64,000 bases of DNA from Vibrio sp. 10N (lineage in GTDB: Bacteria; Pseudomonadota; Gammaproteobacteria; Enterobacterales; Vibrionaceae): assembly GCF_036245475.1 (NCBI RefSeq), contig NZ_BTPM01000002.1, forward strand, positions 806,001 through 870,000, in the 5' to 3' direction. The notes beneath the pieces are model-generated. The model saw nothing but the letters and a program-made list of their open reading frames with translations, had not been told where the DNA came from and ran no database searches. Position numbers and translations under genes: made by a program. Numbering within the stretch: the stretch's first letter is position 1; the number at the start of each line of letters is the position of its first letter. Positions 17,984 to 26,399 of the stretch are shown here, one piece after another.

Positions 17984-18004
17984 AATTGTTACCTTATAAC
18001 ATTT
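17984..18004 (-). promoter_or_regulatory. Candidate Zur-box upstream of M23 endopeptidase
   Basis: Read on the minus strand, AATGTTATAAGGTAACAATT contains the symmetric core TGTTA-n5-TAACA (17987-18001). This resembles the gammaproteobacterial Zur box (7-1-7 GTTATA...TATAAC type). It lies about 29-43 bp before the start codon, a repressor position. The right half is imperfect. Confidence 0.5.
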
Positions 18005-18062
18005 TTATCCCTTCATGAGAACCAAACGGAGAACAACTTTGTTTCAAACGATAAGCTGATAC

Positions 18063-18099
18063 AAAAACGCCGCGTGATAATCGTTCACGCGGCGTTTTT
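18063..18099. terminator. Strong intrinsic terminator
   Basis: AAAAACGCCGCGTGA pairs with TCACGCGGCGTTTTT around taatcgt. It lies directly downstream of the minus-strand aldo/keto reductase gene. Confidence 0.88.
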
Positions 18100-18117
18100 G
18101 TATTCATTGATATGTGT

Positions 18118-19026
18118 CTATGGCACACCATGGCCTTTAGACGCCACCCAAACTCGATACCACTGCTCGCGAGTCAGTTCGATATCTAAAGCAGAAATAG
18201 CAGCTTTTACGCGCTCAATTTTACCAGAGCCAATAATAGGTAGCGGGTTCGATGGTAGATGCTTCACCCAAGCGTAAATCACCTGATCGATACTCGCCGC
18301 CCCTACTTCCGCTCGAATAGCTTCGAGCTCACTGCGCACTCGCTGAGCTTGCTCTGACTGACCATTGAAAATTTCTCCACCAGCCAGTGTTGACCATGCC
18401 ATTGGTGTCACTCGAAGTTGCTGCAGCTGATCTAAGGTGCCATCGTGCGCCACTTCGAAGTTAAGTGGATTAATTTCAACTTGGTTCGTCACTAATGATT
18501 TGCTTAATCGTGATTGCAGCAATTCATACTGGCGCGGCGTAAAGTTGGATACGCCGAAGTGTTTCACTTTACCAATCTTGTACAGCTCATTAAATGCATC
18601 AGCGACTTCATCTGCATCCATCAAAACGTCAGGGCGATGAATAAGCAGCACATCAAGCTCATTGACGCCAAGACGCTGAAGTGAATTATCTACAGACTCA
18701 TAGATATGTTTTGCGCTGGTGTCGTAGTGATTGATCTTACGATCCGGAAACTTGTCACTACACAGCTTAATATCGCATTTAGAAACGATTTGGATTTTTT
18801 CGCGTACAGACGGGTCTAACGCTAATGCTTCACCAAACAGCGTTTCACACTCATAGTTGCCATAAATATCGGCGTGATCGACAGTTGTCACCCCTAAATC
18901 GATATGCTGCTTAAGGAAGGTCAAACGCTCTTGCGGTGTCATCCCCCAATCAGCCAAACGCCAATACCCCTGAACCAGTTCAGAAAACTCGGGTCCATTT
19001 GGCGCCATCGTTACTTTAGAAACCAT
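18118..19026 (-). CDS. Aldo/keto reductase, YdhF-like
   Basis: A 302-residue NADP-dependent aldo/keto reductase of the YdhF group. The start at 19026 follows AAGGAGAT nine bases upstream. The AKR signature is seen: catalytic Asp and Tyr in TTVDHADIYGNYECE, the Lys in IVSKCDIK, His in DVLLIHRPDVLMD, and the cofactor region LPIIGSGKIERVKAAI. No transmembrane segment or signal. The physiological substrate is unknown. It is divergent from the XRE-family regulator 96 bp away, so the regulator might control it. Confidence 0.9.
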   Translation of the reverse strand: MVSKVTMAPNGPEFSELVQGYWRLADWGMTPQERLTFLKQHIDLGVTTVDHADIYGNYECETLFGEALALDPSVREKIQIVSKCDIKLCSDKFPDRKINHYDTSAKHIYESVDNSLQRLGVNELDVLLIHRPDVLMDADEVADAFNELYKIGKVKHFGVSNFTPRQYELLQSRLSKSLVTNQVEINPLNFEVAHDGTLDQLQQLRVTPMAWSTLAGGEIFNGQSEQAQRVRSELEAIRAEVGAASIDQVIYAWVKHLPSNPLPIIGSGKIERVKAAISALDIELTREQWYRVWVASKGHGVP

Positions 19027-19093
19027 GGGTTATCTCCTTATTTAATTCTGCCCACATCCTAAGCTTGTTTTCCAAGGCTCACAACGGGTAAAA

Positions 19094-19107
19094 TTCGAAA
19101 AAACGAA
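19094..19107. promoter_or_regulatory. Inverted repeat between AKR and XRE genes
   Basis: TTCG-aaaaaa-CGAA lies 15 bp before the XRE start codon, in the divergent intergenic region. A related site, TCCG-aaaaa-CGGA, lies upstream of the first porin (19832-19844). Both could be operators of the XRE protein; the match is short. Confidence 0.35.
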
Positions 19108-19122
19108 CTGGAGTACGAAGTT

Positions 19123-19518
19123 GTGAGCTTTGCTGAAAGACTTAAAGAATTGATTGGACAGGAAAGCGTCAGCGGATTCGCTCGCCGTGTTGAACTCTCT
19201 GAAGCTCTCATACGCAAATATCTTAAAGGCAGTGAACCAAGCTTAGCAAAAGCCAATCAAATCGCTATGAAAGCCAACTGTTCCTTAGAGTGGCTTGCCA
19301 CAGGTTGTGGCTATTTATATCGCCAAGCCGAGGTAGTGGATATGCCCGCCTATCAACTGGCATACGAAACCGTGCTTGGTATGAAGCTTGCCGAAAACGA
19401 CACTCTCACCCACCGAAAACTCATCATCGCCTACCAATACTTACGTGCCACCAAAAAAAATGATGGTCATTTAGATGCGCATGGCATGAAAAGACTGCTT
19501 GCTAGTATCACCAGCTAA
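19123..19518 (+). CDS. XRE-family helix-turn-helix regulator
   Basis: A 131-residue DNA-binding protein starting at GTG 19123, with GGAG ten bases upstream. The HTH covers about residues 3-65 (FAERLKELIGQESVSGFARR, then LSEALIRKYLKGSEPS, then SLEWLATGCG), a layout like the N-terminus of CI-type phage repressors. The C-terminal half (about 75-131) is helical and lacks the LexA/CI peptidase residues, so it is not a self-cleaving repressor. It is divergent from the aldo/keto reductase and 350 bp before the first porin. Likely a local transcription factor; its ligand is unknown. Confidence 0.82.
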   Translation: MSFAERLKELIGQESVSGFARRVELSEALIRKYLKGSEPSLAKANQIAMKANCSLEWLATGCGYLYRQAEVVDMPAYQLAYETVLGMKLAENDTLTHRKLIIAYQYLRATKKNDGHLDAHGMKRLLASITS

Positions 19519-19867
19519 TAACTCACTCATTAAATCTCGCAGAGCATTTACACTAAGCCACCGAGCGATAACAATTTCGCAACACCCATCATTAATATAC
19601 ACACTACGCAACCATAAGCATTTGCATATCGAATAGGTTGACATTCAGCGGTTTGATAATTGTGACCAAGATTAAACACATGTTTGAATAAAATATCTTA
19701 CACTAATATCAACAAAGTGATTTATTAAGAGCGCGGTAATATTCCTCAATACGAATATAATCAACTCTAAAATAATTGTCCCCCAATAGTGGTATTCAAA
19801 AATAGAAATATTTTTGAAGGGGGTTCTTATATCCGAAAAACGGAATAAATATAAAAAGGAACACAGT
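19519..19867 (+). promoter_or_regulatory. AT-rich porin leader with two inverted repeats
   Basis: This 349-bp gap has no credible gene. It holds a perfect 10-bp inverted repeat TTCAAAAATA-gaaa-TATTTTTGAA (19795-19818) and the TCCG-n5-CGGA repeat (19832-19844), both within 75 bp of the porin start. The AT-richness fits Vibrio porin promoters, which are commonly controlled by ToxR or OmpR; that assignment is inference. Confidence 0.4.
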
Positions 19868-21076
19868 ATGAAAAGCCTATTCAAACTTTCTACTTTAGCA
19901 GTGAGTGTATTTGCTGCATCGCAAGTTGCTGCTATTGAGTTGTATAATGCAGAGGGCACGAGCGCGAACATGTACGGTGCGATTGCTGCACAAGTCAGTG
20001 CATATGATTATGACGAATCAACCATTATCGGTAATGATGCAGGCTTTGCTTATAACTCAGACCAAACGCACATTGAAGATCCAGGCTCATGGTTTGGTTT
20101 TGATATCAAACACCAAATGGGCAAAGTATATGGTCTTGCAAAGATTGAATGGGATGTGGACTTCTCAACGTCAACAGACCTTGATACCCGCCGTGCGCTA
20201 ACAGCACGCCAAACATTCGCTGGTTTCGGTCACGATGATTTTGGCTCAATTACCATTGGTCGCCAAGAAAGCCCGTATATGAAAACAGACAAGGGCTACT
20301 ATGCTTATTGGGTTGGTGGTCTTAACATGATGCAGTCGGACGAGCTAGGTAGTCGCCGTTCTCAAAACACAGTAGTTTGGCAGAATGATTTTGATAACCT
20401 TTACATCGGCCTTCAATATCAAGCTCGCCGCAGTGTAGATGACCTAATCACCTTTGGTGGTAATGGTCTGAACTTCGGCTCATTACTAGAAGTTAATGGC
20501 GACCCTGTAACAATTAAAGGCGGTTATGGTGCAGCAGTTGCTTATACCATCGAGCAAACTGGTACATATTTAGCAGCAGCTTACAACCAAGCTAACGATA
20601 TCAACGGTTCTTTCATTGACCTTCTTGGCATCCCAGATGCTGCAGCGGCAATTACAGCTACTGACGCAGAAGTTAAGCAGTACGCGCTAGCGCTTGAGCA
20701 ACACTTGCTAGAAGGTGCATTGTCCCTTTCAGCTCGATATGAAGAATTTACAGCGAAAGACGGCCTAAATTCATTTGACTCAAAAACAACCACATTTGGC
20801 TTTGGTGCAAACATGTACCTATCAGATGCATTCCGTATATACGCTGGCTACGAAATGGCTGAAGAGAAAGATGAAAAACTTGGCCGCACTAAGACTGAAA
20901 TGACATCATTTAACCTTGGTGCTGCATACGCTCCTGTGCCTTGGGGTGAAGTTTACCTAGAAAGCTACACGGACGACCTAAAACTTAATGATGGTTTGAA
21001 CTTCAACGACTTTACGTCTGTTGGTGTTGAGTCAAAAGCTACTCACTTCTTCCTAGGCGCAGCGGTATTCTTCTAA
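19868..21076 (+). CDS. Outer-membrane general porin, first of tandem pair
   Basis: A 402-residue trimeric beta-barrel porin of the OmpC/OmpU type. The start at 19868 has AAAAGGAA upstream and yields a signal peptide MKSLFKLSTLAVSVFAASQVAA. The mature N-terminus IELYNAEGTSANMYGAIAAQ is typical, as are the loop-3 region RQESPYMKTDKGYYAYW and the terminal ATHFFLGAAVFF ending in Phe, the barrel-assembly signal. It is about 60 percent similar by eye to the next porin, so the pair arose by duplication. A strong terminator separates them, so they are independently transcribed. Confidence 0.92.
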   Translation: MKSLFKLSTLAVSVFAASQVAAIELYNAEGTSANMYGAIAAQVSAYDYDESTIIGNDAGFAYNSDQTHIEDPGSWFGFDIKHQMGKVYGLAKIEWDVDFSTSTDLDTRRALTARQTFAGFGHDDFGSITIGRQESPYMKTDKGYYAYWVGGLNMMQSDELGSRRSQNTVVWQNDFDNLYIGLQYQARRSVDDLITFGGNGLNFGSLLEVNGDPVTIKGGYGAAVAYTIEQTGTYLAAAYNQANDINGSFIDLLGIPDAAAAITATDAEVKQYALALEQHLLEGALSLSARYEEFTAKDGLNSFDSKTTTFGFGANMYLSDAFRIYAGYEMAEEKDEKLGRTKTEMTSFNLGAAYAPVPWGEVYLESYTDDLKLNDGLNFNDFTSVGVESKATHFFLGAAVFF

Positions 21077-21112
21077 ACCCTAGCCTCTAAACACGAAAAT
21101 TAAGCATTTTAC

Positions 21113-21148
21113 AAAGCCCTTTGTGCACCACCGCACAAAGGGCTTTTT
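21113..21148 (+). terminator. Terminator after first porin
   Basis: AAAGCCCTTTGTGC (21113-21126) pairs with GCACAAAGGGCTTT (21133-21146) and runs into a T-tract. Confidence 0.92.
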
Positions 21149-21502
21149 ACTTGTCCCTACAACTACTCTTCCCAAATATTTTCTACAGACTTGACCACCC
21201 ATGACGGTTTAGCTCAACAAATGCACATACTTTATACAACCCAAACCACTCATACAAATACCTAATAGTTACCCCCTCCAACCATCTATAACCCTGTGAA
21301 ATAAAAATTAATAAAAATATAAATTGTGATTTAACACCAATATTCGTTCTGATTTTACTCATAGAATCCACTGAGAAAATAACCAACCACGGAATCATTA
21401 ACAATATAAATCATCATAATCCAGTGTTAATAACTTTTATTCACAAGTAACTTATTGATAATAAATGAACCATTTAATTAACTACCACTATAACGAATAC
21501 AT
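21149..21502. other. AT-rich intergenic region between porins
   Basis: No gene is supported here. The stretch is very AT-rich, with runs such as ATAAAAATTAATAAAAATAT, and presumably carries the promoter of the second porin. I see no clear operator. The second porin start lacks a recognisable ribosome binding site. Confidence 0.4.
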
Positions 21503-22717
21503 ATGAATAGACATTGCATTAGACTTTTAACGTTTTCATTCACATTGACGTGTTTTCCTACCTTTGCCGCTGTCGAACTGTATAACCAAGAAGGTACTGA
21601 ACTTTCGGCCTATGGTGCTATCGCCGCGCAAGTTAGCCAATACGATTATGACCAATCCTCTGCTATGGGAAGTCCCGAAGGTTACAACTACAACAGTGAT
21701 GTCGTTCACATCGAGGATCCTGGCTCCTACGTGGGCATCGACCTCTCTCACCGAATGGGCGCCATGCGTGGGTTGGTAAAACTCGAATGGGACGTGAACT
21801 TTGGAACACAATCCGATACCTCCGACGAAGCACTACAACAACGTCAAACCTACGTTGGTTTTGCGCATGACGATTACGGCCAAGTAACGATCGGTAGACA
21901 AGAGAGTCCCTACATGAAAACCGATAAGGGCTATTATGCCTATTGGGCAGGCGGGCTGAATATGATGCAGTCAGATGAACTTGGCAGCCGTCGGACGGCC
22001 AATACGGTTGTGTGGTCAAAACAGACCGATCGTTTCTATTTAGGGCTTCAATACCAGGCGAGTCGTAATGTTGATCAAATATCATTCGGAAACGGATTAA
22101 ACTTCGGCTCTGTGTTTCAACCAACGGAAGACAAACCAACTATCTCAATCGACAACGGCTTTGGCGTTGCCGCTACCTACACGTTCGATTTCGGCACCTA
22201 CGTAGCACTTGCCTATAACCAAGCAGATAAAATCAACGGCGAATTCATCGACTTGCTAGGCATCCCTGACCCATCATTTAGTCTTGTCGCAAGCGATGCC
22301 AAAGTACAGCAGTATGCTCTGGCGTTAGAGCATCACTTCTTTGACGGTCAGCTTTCTGTATCCGGACGCTATGAGCGCTTCAACGCGCAAGATGGCGCTG
22401 CGGCACCGAGTTTCGATGGTACTACCGACAATATTGGTGTTGGTGCAAACTGGTTTATTACCGACGCTGTTCGAGTATACGGTAGCTACGAGTGGGCACT
22501 CGATAAGAACAACCTAACGCATACCACGAATACTAAAGTAAGTATGATCAACGTTGGGGCAGCTTGGGCTCCGGTGCCTTGGGGGGAGCTGTACATGGAA
22601 GCCTACCACGATGATGTTACGCTGAACCAAACCCTAGACTGGCAATCAGGTGCTGCTCCGTCTGATTTTCGCGGTAAGGCAACCCACATCTTCCTCGGTG
22701 CGGCCGTATTATTTTAG
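21503..22717 (+). CDS. Outer-membrane general porin, second of tandem pair
   Basis: A 404-residue porin paralogous to the upstream gene. The signal peptide is MNRHCIRLLTFSFTLTCFPTFA, followed by VELYNQEGTELSAYGAIAAQ, and the loop-3 block RQESPYMKTDKGYYAYWAGG is identical in style to its neighbour. The barrel ends ATHIFLGAAVLF with the terminal Phe. The signal peptide and 5' leader are unlike the first copy, and the codon use looks less biased, which suggests lower or conditional expression. No Shine-Dalgarno sequence is evident before ATG 21503. Confidence 0.9.
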   Translation: MNRHCIRLLTFSFTLTCFPTFAAVELYNQEGTELSAYGAIAAQVSQYDYDQSSAMGSPEGYNYNSDVVHIEDPGSYVGIDLSHRMGAMRGLVKLEWDVNFGTQSDTSDEALQQRQTYVGFAHDDYGQVTIGRQESPYMKTDKGYYAYWAGGLNMMQSDELGSRRTANTVVWSKQTDRFYLGLQYQASRNVDQISFGNGLNFGSVFQPTEDKPTISIDNGFGVAATYTFDFGTYVALAYNQADKINGEFIDLLGIPDPSFSLVASDAKVQQYALALEHHFFDGQLSVSGRYERFNAQDGAAAPSFDGTTDNIGVGANWFITDAVRVYGSYEWALDKNNLTHTTNTKVSMINVGAAWAPVPWGELYMEAYHDDVTLNQTLDWQSGAAPSDFRGKATHIFLGAAVLF

Positions 22718-22751
22718 TCATCTCACCCTTTAGAGACTAAACACAACCATT

Positions 22752-22781
22752 AAGGTGCTTGAAGATCATATCAGGCACCTT
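22752..22781 (+). terminator. Weak terminator after second porin
   Basis: AAGGTGC (22752-22758) pairs with GCACCTT (22774-22780) over a long loop, followed by a short mixed T-tract. Confidence 0.5.
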
Positions 22782-22878
22782 GCTTCGATGATTTCGACAC
22801 TAAAATACCAACAATGGATGGCAAATCGACTCACAAAGCTTACAATGCACCATCAAATACATAGCTAGATGACTCACC

Positions 22879-23325
22879 ATGATTCCTGATTACACATTCG
22901 ATACCCTCAACACCATGTCACGACAAGAGCTTGAAGAGTTTGCTGCGCGCATGATAAGCCGCATGGTACCCGAGGACGTAATGACCGAGCTGTTCACCTT
23001 CGAGCAAGAAGAAGTGGATAACGAAGAACGTATGCTAGCAACCCAGCTTGATGCCATTTTAAGAATGACTGCGATTGCTCTGTGCGAGATTCAACAAGCA
23101 TTTGACGATTCAGACAACGCTAATCAGAACAGTGAGCGCATGACGCGCCTCGTCTTATGGCACTTCTACGCCGTATCATTCAACCTTGAAAAAGCGATCC
23201 CGTTGCAGACTCACTGTAACCACGTCGAAGTGTTGCTCAATAACCGACCTAAAGACGTACTGGGTTGGGTAAAGGTACTCAATGACTTGTTGCACTCTTA
23301 CGCAGAGATCAACACGGAAAACTAA
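22879..23325 (+). CDS. Hypothetical acidic helical protein
   Basis: A 148-residue protein I do not recognise. It is soluble, acidic and predicted mainly helical, with no signal peptide or membrane segment. Notable segments are MSRQELEEFAARMISRMVP near the N-terminus and LVLWHFYAVSFNLEKAIPLQ in the second half. It lies 123 bp upstream of the eCIS-leader-like gene on the same strand. A role as chaperone or immunity protein for that gene is possible but rests only on proximity. Confidence 0.6.
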   Translation: MIPDYTFDTLNTMSRQELEEFAARMISRMVPEDVMTELFTFEQEEVDNEERMLATQLDAILRMTAIALCEIQQAFDDSDNANQNSERMTRLVLWHFYAVSFNLEKAIPLQTHCNHVEVLLNNRPKDVLGWVKVLNDLLHSYAEINTEN

Positions 23326-23448
23326 ACATCCACTGTTCGGTAAAACCTAGACTCTGAACAAATCTCTCCTAACCTACTATGGGTGATGTTGTTGCATATA
23401 GTGATAACAACATCCATTCATAACCAATCGTTAGGGAGACGTTATACA

Positions 23449-24603
23449 ATGTATTCAGATGTGCTTGAACCTCAGCCGCCGCAGAAAAAGAAACAGCATC
23501 AACCACCGATCACCCAGCGACGTGCGGTTTCAAGTAAGGTTTTACCCGACCAGCGCAGCAACTCTGAACACCCCAGCGTCGCTCAGCGTCAACCCAGCCT
23601 TCAAGATAATCGTCCACTCCACGTTGCGAACTCCCCTATTCAACGCCTGTCTGAACAAAGTTCTCAACCACAAACTCCAACAACCAATGTGATGCAGCGA
23701 GCTAGAGTGCCTGATGGTTTCGACCCCGATGCTTGGGAGAGCCTCGCCCCTCATGCGCAAGCGGTTTATAAGCTCATAGCGCAATCACCTAACTTCGACA
23801 TACTTCGACACGATATGGGTGAGAACAAACTCATTGCAGAATGTGCAAACCTGGGTATGGCACTTGAACTTGCCGAAAGGTCGGTCAAATCACTGACCGA
23901 TTACGCCACAATGGTGAACAAAAACGCCGCCAAAGCAAAAGCAGTGGCTAAACAAGCTGTAGGGTTTGGTGTCGGTGTCGGAACGTCATTTGGCAGTATG
24001 GCTCTCAAGCCAGTTGCCAATGGTGTTGGTAACCATTTGGCGGGTTACGCCATCAAGCAAGGTATTAGTGGAACCGGAGTAGGCGTCAAAAAGGGAAGCC
24101 AATGGGCTGCTGGCAAACTTGCCAGCAAAAAAGTTGGCTCTGAAGATATGGACATCGCAGAAAACCTAAGAAAAAACACGGGCAAAGCCGTTCACAACCG
24201 CAACAGTGCGACTGAATGGGTCGCAGAAAAAGTGCAAGACATTCGAGATGATAAATATTGGGTTGCCGCGGGCTTTACGCCCGTTCTGTTAACAACACTA
24301 CTCACGGCCACCACTGTACTTACTGGCGGGTTGGCGCTTATTCCTGGCATTGCCTTGTCCGGCATCCTAGCGATAGCCAAAGCGGCTGTCGACGTTGATA
24401 GCGTTGACGAAGTTGAACGTAAGCTGGTTCTTCAAGGCGAGGCGAGACTTCGCGGTGTCCTCAAAGACATAGGCCTTGCCTATGTACTATTTAACAACTG
24501 CAGGTTTGGCAATGAAGATAAAATCATACAAGTGAAGAACTCCATGTTGAGCTCACATACGATAGTTCAACACGCTGTTGATCATATCTGCACTCAAAGG
24601 TAA
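23449..24603 (+). CDS. Putative effector-like protein with DUF4157/eCIS-type leader and hydrophobic hairpin
   Basis: A 384-residue protein starting at 23449, nine bases after AGGGAGA. The first 90 or so residues are disordered, rich in Pro, Gln, Ser and Arg, and contain spaced QR motifs: SVAQRQ, LQDNRPLHVANSPIQRL and NVMQRA. This pattern (DNRP...NSP.QR...VMQR) resembles leaders of DUF4157-type and eCIS-associated effectors. A helical domain follows, then a Gly-rich stretch (GFGVGVGTSFGSM) and a strongly hydrophobic hairpin around residues 280-320 (LLTTLLTATTVLTGGLALIP). The C-terminal 60 residues have no recognised motif. No enzyme residues are evident. It could be a membrane-acting toxin or a structural passenger; the function is inference. 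Confidence 0.6.
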   Translation: MYSDVLEPQPPQKKKQHQPPITQRRAVSSKVLPDQRSNSEHPSVAQRQPSLQDNRPLHVANSPIQRLSEQSSQPQTPTTNVMQRARVPDGFDPDAWESLAPHAQAVYKLIAQSPNFDILRHDMGENKLIAECANLGMALELAERSVKSLTDYATMVNKNAAKAKAVAKQAVGFGVGVGTSFGSMALKPVANGVGNHLAGYAIKQGISGTGVGVKKGSQWAAGKLASKKVGSEDMDIAENLRKNTGKAVHNRNSATEWVAEKVQDIRDDKYWVAAGFTPVLLTTLLTATTVLTGGLALIPGIALSGILAIAKAAVDVDSVDEVERKLVLQGEARLRGVLKDIGLAYVLFNNCRFGNEDKIIQVKNSMLSSHTIVQHAVDHICTQR

Positions 24604-24652
24604 TAAAGAATACCCTTCAAACAACAATCAATGACCGTGTTCCTCGACCGGT

Positions 24653-24676
24653 GTCACTGACATTCACATCAGTGAC
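24653..24676. repeat. Stem-loop at convergent gene ends
   Basis: GTCACTGA (24653-24660) and TCAGTGAC (24669-24676) form an 8-bp perfect stem that overlaps the 3' end of the metzincin-like pseudogene. There is no T-tract. It may end both convergent transcripts weakly. Confidence 0.4.
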
Positions 24677-25130
24677 ATCGCAAACTCTCTCATATGACGA
24701 GCATTGTCGGCGCTGCCGGCATCACCGCATGCTGTGCCGAAGTACTTAATATCAGGCGATGAATATACAGGTAGCGACTTTTCTGCATAAGTCATGACTG
24801 TGCCCGCCTCACGACACAAAGCGCCAAAGGCGTAGGGCCTTATAAAGGAATGGAACTCGGGTAAAAGCATTCCCTTTAACCAATGGATAGGTTCATCGTT
24901 GTGCCAAGCCCAAGCTAAATGGCCTAGCTCATGCTCCAAAGTAGCGTCTTGAGCGTCTGCGGTCATCACGAAAAAGCTGCGACTAAAGTTCAAATGAGCT
25001 TCACCAACAAATCCACCTTTTCCATCACCTCACAGCTTGGTAGGGTAAGCTCCTCACCACTGCGTTTTCCTAAAAAGAACAACGCACACACACCTAATAG
25101 GCCACCAACAACGGCTAACGTTTTATTCAT
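24664..25130 (-). pseudogene. Metzincin-like metallopeptidase, frameshifted
   Basis: Read from ATG 25130, the first frame gives a signal or anchor (MNKTLAVVGGLLGVCALFFL) and runs to ...LPSCE before leaving frame. The next frame continues as GDGKGGFVGEAHLNFSRSFF, then EHELGHLAWAWH, GTVMTYAEKSLPVYSSPDIK and SADNARHMREFA. HExxHxxxxxH with a following VMTY Met-turn is the metzincin (M12/M43-like) zinc site. The total length is 467 nt; adding one base in a G run near 25030 would give exactly 155 codons plus stop. So this is a one-base frameshift in an otherwise intact small exported peptidase, either a real mutation or a sequence error. The usual Gly of the zinc motif is replaced by Trp. Confidence 0.7.
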
Positions 25131-25267
25131 TCCAAAACCCGGAAAAATACGGAAATCCCAATCCTTTCGTAAAGCCTATGGTTGCATATGCCACTACCCT
25201 ATTTCTACATCAAACACTTTATTGCACGTACGACTGCGATCCATATCGCTGATTCTATTACAAAAAA

Positions 25268-25648
25268 TCAATCCGTTAGCCATTCAATGGCATCTTGATA
25301 GTTCCCAAAAGACGCCATATCTCCGGTAATAAACCAACTCCCTATTTTACTTGCGAGCTCCTGCCAATTCTTATCGCCGTAGATAGCGATCTTCTCTATA
25401 TTGAAACCAAGTTTTAACCCCAATTGAAAATCATCCCAGGCTGCCCTTAACTCCCAGCCAGAAAACTCGGTAATATCGACCAACATTTTCATGTGCTTTG
25501 CAGATACCCCCTGCAAACTCGACTCTAGTACAGGCGTAATCGCTTGATAGTCTTCATGAGTAAGCTTACCTGTCGCTTTTAGGATCAGAATTGATTCGCT
25601 CTCAATACGCTCGATTCCAATTGTAATTCCGTGACGTTCTGTGCTCAT
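25268..25648 (-). CDS. SpoIIAA-like (STAS-related) protein
   Basis: A 126-residue protein of the SpoIIAA-like/DUF3478 group, which adopts a STAS-like fold and may bind lipids or nucleotides. Conserved features are the N-terminal strand ILILKATGKLTHEDYQ, the central MLVDITEFSGWELRAAWDD and the KIAIYGDKNWQ block, ending in the usual AIEWL. No signal peptide. The 250-bp gap downstream on the right (25649-25899) shows no gene. It lies beside the accessory cluster but belongs to a widespread family. Confidence 0.85.
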   Translation of the reverse strand: MSTERHGITIGIERIESESILILKATGKLTHEDYQAITPVLESSLQGVSAKHMKMLVDITEFSGWELRAAWDDFQLGLKLGFNIEKIAIYGDKNWQELASKIGSWFITGDMASFGNYQDAIEWLTD

Positions 25649-25899
25649 TGTATCCCCCTACTCTTAACCACCTAATTACACAATAGAGCAAATCTGACAT
25701 GAAAATTTTGAACTCATCACCAAATACAGCAGGAGACTCAAACAAAGCCTAAACGTAACGACCCAATCAAAACAGAGCAGTTGTTAAGACTAAATAAAAT
25801 ACGGCAATTTCCTTAACCCACACTCAACTTATTAAGGTCCACATTTATACATAGAATGATGCTGTAGAGAATCACTAAGTGCCACATTAAAAGAGGCTA

Positions 25900-26292
25900 A
25901 TGTTGACTATGGACTATAACGCACAGCAACTTCTTCAGCTCCTTTGCTCTGAATACGACCTAATATCTGAAAAATTTCAGTCAGATCCCCTTCCGGTTTT
26001 TGTCGAGACTTTTAAAAACGAATATGGATATTGCTTGGTGAGAAGTGCCGCCGGAAGCCAACGCTTTAGTATTGTTTCTGTAAACTTTACACCTTCAGCT
26101 CGAGGGCAAGGCGTGTTTACGCAGTTTATTCAATACATAGCAAACAATCCTCACCACTACCTAGGTGTTGAAGTAGAGGTTATCGAAAACCAAGGCCTCG
26201 CCAAAAAGCTTCTATCGCTTGGCTGGCAATATAAATCTATCTTCAATCGATGGTTTTGTACTAAGACGCCAAGTTTGGTTAAGAATTTTTAA
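25900..26292 (+). CDS. GNAT-like acetyltransferase, short
   Basis: A 130-residue protein with a probable GNAT fold: the segment RFSIVSVNFTPSARGQGVFTQFIQYI carries an acetyl-CoA pyrophosphate-loop-like RGQGVF, followed by VEVEVIENQGLAKKLLSLGW, the usual beta-5/alpha-4 arrangement. Two ATGs (25900 and 25909) are possible; AGAGG at 25892-25896 lies 3 nt and 12 nt away from them, so neither is decisive. The substrate is unknown. It is convergent with guaC and isolated. Confidence 0.6.
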   Translation: MLTMDYNAQQLLQLLCSEYDLISEKFQSDPLPVFVETFKNEYGYCLVRSAAGSQRFSIVSVNFTPSARGQGVFTQFIQYIANNPHHYLGVEVEVIENQGLAKKLLSLGWQYKSIFNRWFCTKTPSLVKNF

Positions 26293-26333
26293 GTGTGATC
26301 TGCTGGGTGTGTTTGGCAAACTTTAGGCAAAAA

Positions 26334-26357
26334 AAGAGCCGCTAATCAGCGGCTCTT
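26334..26357. terminator. Terminator between GNAT-like gene and guaC
   Basis: AGAGCCGCT-aatc-AGCGGCTCT is a perfect 9-bp stem, preceded by AAAAA on the plus strand, which gives a T-tract for the minus-strand guaC transcript. Confidence 0.8.
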
Positions 26358-26399
26358 CTGGAAGTATCTAACTAAGAGTAATTTCTAGCCAATAGCTAT

